A DNA stretch of 64,000 nucleotides, taken from positions 7,502,001 to 7,566,000 of the forward strand of contig OU342630.1 of assembly GCA_910589415.1 (NCBI GenBank), in the 5' to 3' direction. The notes below the pieces were generated by a model, which saw only the letters and a list, made by a program, of their open reading frames with translations, was not told where the DNA came from and did no database searches. The translations under genes were made by a program, and so were the position numbers. Below, piece after piece: positions 61,381 through 64,000 of the stretch (positions are counted from its first letter, which is position 1; each line of letters starts with the position of its first letter). This DNA comes from Malachius bipustulatus (lineage: Eukaryota > Arthropoda > Insecta > Coleoptera > Melyridae).

Positions 61381-62596
61381 TATACAGGGTGTCTCAATAT
61401 TCCATGGACATGGAGCAACCACAGATTACTGTGGTAAAAAAAAGTCGCTCGGACCAAACTTATCTCTATACCAAAATGCTTCGTTTGTCCGTTAGAGGGC
61501 TTCAAATTCTTTTGAAAATTTTAGTTTTTTTGAAATAGCTCAAAGTCGGCTGATTCCAATCCGATGAAATTTGGTAGGTAAATTTCTTATTAAAAGTACT
61601 AATTTCTGATGTAAATGATAATTTGACGGAAACCCGGGAAGGGGTTAAACTACCCCTACCCTCCATTAAAATCGATCGTAGTTGTAGATAATCGAACTAA
61701 TTGTAGATAGGGTAGCAGGAACGCTGTTCATGTTTTTTTGTTTGAAAGATACATCGTCTTAGCCCATTTTTGGTCTGCTACAAAAATCTGTATCTTTCCG
61801 AGGTGCTATGTGATAAAATAAATTAGTCGATGATAACTAAATTTTTATTTCATTCTTTTAACTTGAAATCAAATTTTCAATTGTCAGGTGATTATTTGAT
61901 CTAATCTCATAAAAGATGCTCGATGTGGGCGCCGGTTTGGACCCTAGAAAGTTCCATCCTGCGCAAAAAAATGATTTGAAATTTTCTTGGGACCTCGTCG
62001 TTTTGCAAACTGTTTACTGCGTTTAAAAAAAACTGTTTGCAAACACCTGAAAAAAAACTGAACCATACTAAACATCTTTTATGAGATTAGATCAAATAAT
62101 CACCTGCACAATTGAAAATTTGATTTCAAATTAAAAGAATGAAATAAAATTTTGGTTAGGTACGATCGACTAATTTATTTTATCACATAGCACCTCAGAA
62201 AGATACAGATTTTTGTAGGAGACCAAAAATGGGCTAAATAGATGTATCTTTCAAACAAAAAAAACATGAACAGCGTTCCTGCTACCCTATCAACGATTAC
62301 GATCGATTTTAATGGAGGATAGGGGTAGTTTAACCCCTTCCCGGGTTTCCGTCAAATTATCATTTACATCAGAAGTTAGTACTTTTAATAAGAAATTTAC
62401 CTACCAAATTTCATCGGATTGGAATCAGCCGACTTTGAGCTATTTCAAAAAACCTAAAATTTTCAAAAGACTTTGAAGCCCTCTAACGGATAAACGAAGC
62501 ACTGTGGTATAGAGATAAGTTTGGTCCGAGCGATTTTTTTTTACCTCAGTAATCTGTGGTTGCTCCATGTCCATGGAATATTGGGACACCCTGTAT
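61381..62596. repeat. Second copy of the 1.2 kb palindrome
   Basis: It has the same termini, arms and loop as the element at 47440-48646, including TCCATGGACATGGAGCAACC and GCTCGATGTGGGCGCCGG. Scattered substitutions and small indels separate the copies. It stands alone in apparently non-coding DNA. Confidence 0.88.
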
Positions 62597-64000
62597 TAAT
62601 TACTTATATTCATTAATTAACATTAATATACAGGGTGAGTTTTTTTCAATGTTTAGTACAGGGATCTCGTAAACTACTGCAGTTAGAGGAACGGTTAAAT
62701 GGGGAAAGAAGTGCAGTTTTATGAGCTTAATTCGAAACAGCTTTTGTTTTTTTGAAAATCTCCATGGCTTCCTAGATATTTAGCAAAAAGTAAATTCCGC
62801 GGATTTCTTTACACCGAGATAGCAGTCTTATTATTGGGATTAGAGAAAAATCGTAAAGGAAAACCTTTTAGACGATTTTATAGACAATAAAACGGCGTTA
62901 CAATTTTTTTTATTTGTTGTGTCATTTTCGAGCTATGACGTAAACTTGTGTTTTTTTAAATGTAAGTCATAGTTGGCTATGACATCATTCGATATGTCTT
63001 TTTTTTCTAAATACAACGATATAAAACTCGATATTGTTTTTTCGGGAAATAAAAAAGTTAGGACGGTTTTTAATTTTATTTCTTCAACTTAACTAGGCGG
63101 CCATGTAAGCATAACTGATAAACCTCAGTTGAATTTGAAATTATATAGTCCAATAAAGTCTAAAAAGTCATACGTATCGATTAAGAATACACATCCATTT
63201 GATAGTTCGATTTATTTTGTTTCATATACGTGGTTTTTATAGTAACCGTCCAGTTTGTCTAAACACTCCATCCCGCATAAATAAGTATACGTCAACATTG
63301 GTTTTGAATGAGAATCAAATGCACAACACAGAGGATACAATGTCATTACGTGAATAAATTTTATGTAGTTGTCAGTGGCTCTCAAACTGACGTAAGCGGT
63401 TCAATTTATTGTTTGAACGATTCCTTCAATAATTTACGCTCGTTCACAACTTGACATTTAACTGTTTGACATTTTCTGGTGAAATTAAAAATATTAATTC
63501 GGACGGTTAGTGTGACGTCACATCTGACTTTTTAAAGTTAATCCTACTATACATAGATAATTTTGCAGAATAATTTGTAATCCTCTATGCAAACAATTAT
63601 ACTTAAATAACTACAAATTTTCTAATAGCCATCTAGTAACTCTCTAGAAAATATTATGAAACATTTGAATATAAAGGGTTAACGACGATTAAAATATCTG
63701 CGAAAATATTGTTCCGCAGCCCTGACAGCATTCTTTTGACACTGAATATAACATTCTATCATATCACACGCTTCTCTTGGTTGGAAAACTCCATATTAGT
63801 AATTCACCTTGCAGGTTATACGATTTAAGAACTTCTGCAAAACCTGACTTCATACTTAAAGTTCAATGGAAATTATAAGCCTCTAAGTAACTAACTGTCA
63901 AATTTTATAGTTTCACTGTTTCTGTTGCTGTTGCTAAGCAACCGCCACATTTTGATATGAATATTTAGTCTAAAGTTGTTCTACAGCGTAGGTAGGTATT
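62597..64000. other. Gene-free terminal stretch with one solitary family end
   Basis: TATACAGGGTGAGTTTTTTT at about 62627 is a family terminus with no inverted partner found before the window end. No coding frame is supported. Confidence 0.4.

Overview
This is eukaryotic, AT-rich, repeat-dense DNA, almost certainly from an insect. The clues are spliced genes with short GT-AG introns, a muscle-type Ig/fibronectin-III gene, a BEL/Pao element, an env-bearing gypsy element (errantivirus type), I/R1-like and CR1/Jockey-like non-LTR elements, a PIF/Harbinger-like relic, and many fold-back elements ending in TACAGGGTG. I cannot name the species. A large repeat-rich genome, such as that of some beetles, would fit.

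Only one host gene is supported. It is the 3' half of a plus-strand gene with exons at 13003-13237, 25390-25593, 25652-25902, 26023-27174 and 27230-29370. It encodes FN3-Ig-Ig-FN3, then about 880 residues of low-complexity charged/Ser-rich sequence, then a hydrophobic hairpin and a basic C-terminus. Its first visible intron is 12.15 kb and is mostly transposons.

Layout: 0.5-1.6 kb holds a minus-strand non-LTR RNase H relic. From 1.6 to 5.6 kb there is non-coding DNA with small inverted repeats. From 5.6 to 12.3 kb lies a decayed minus-strand I/R1-like non-LTR element, broken by a Harbinger-like relic, a 1.5 kb palindrome and a plus-strand CR1/Jockey-like fragment. From 13 to 29.4 kb is the host gene, whose intron carries a TIR element with a 10-bp target duplication (itself containing a palindrome), an RT relic, and a 5.9 kb BEL/Pao element with identical LTRs. 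From 30.5 to 31.9 kb is another RNase H relic split by a palindrome. From about 31.95 to 56.2 kb is a nest: a CR1/Jockey-like element is split by gypsy element A (34576-50970) and gypsy element C (51613-56038). Element A is split by errantivirus B (40497-49716, minus strand), and B carries a 1.2 kb palindrome in its leader. From 56.2 to 64 kb are palindromes, a SINE-like tRNA relic and otherwise empty DNA.

All four LTR elements have exact target duplications and recognisable primer-binding sites, with LTRs that differ at 0-4 positions by eye. B keeps long open gag, pol and env frames. BEL and C each keep one long uninterrupted frame although internal domains have been cleanly removed: RNase H/integrase in BEL, protease/RT/RNase H in C. 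I see no defence, CRISPR or operon-like system. The most unusual material is the modular palindrome family, the two deletion derivatives with preserved reading frames, a small MGG/transmembrane leader reading frame in element A, and the membrane-hairpin Ig/FN3 protein.
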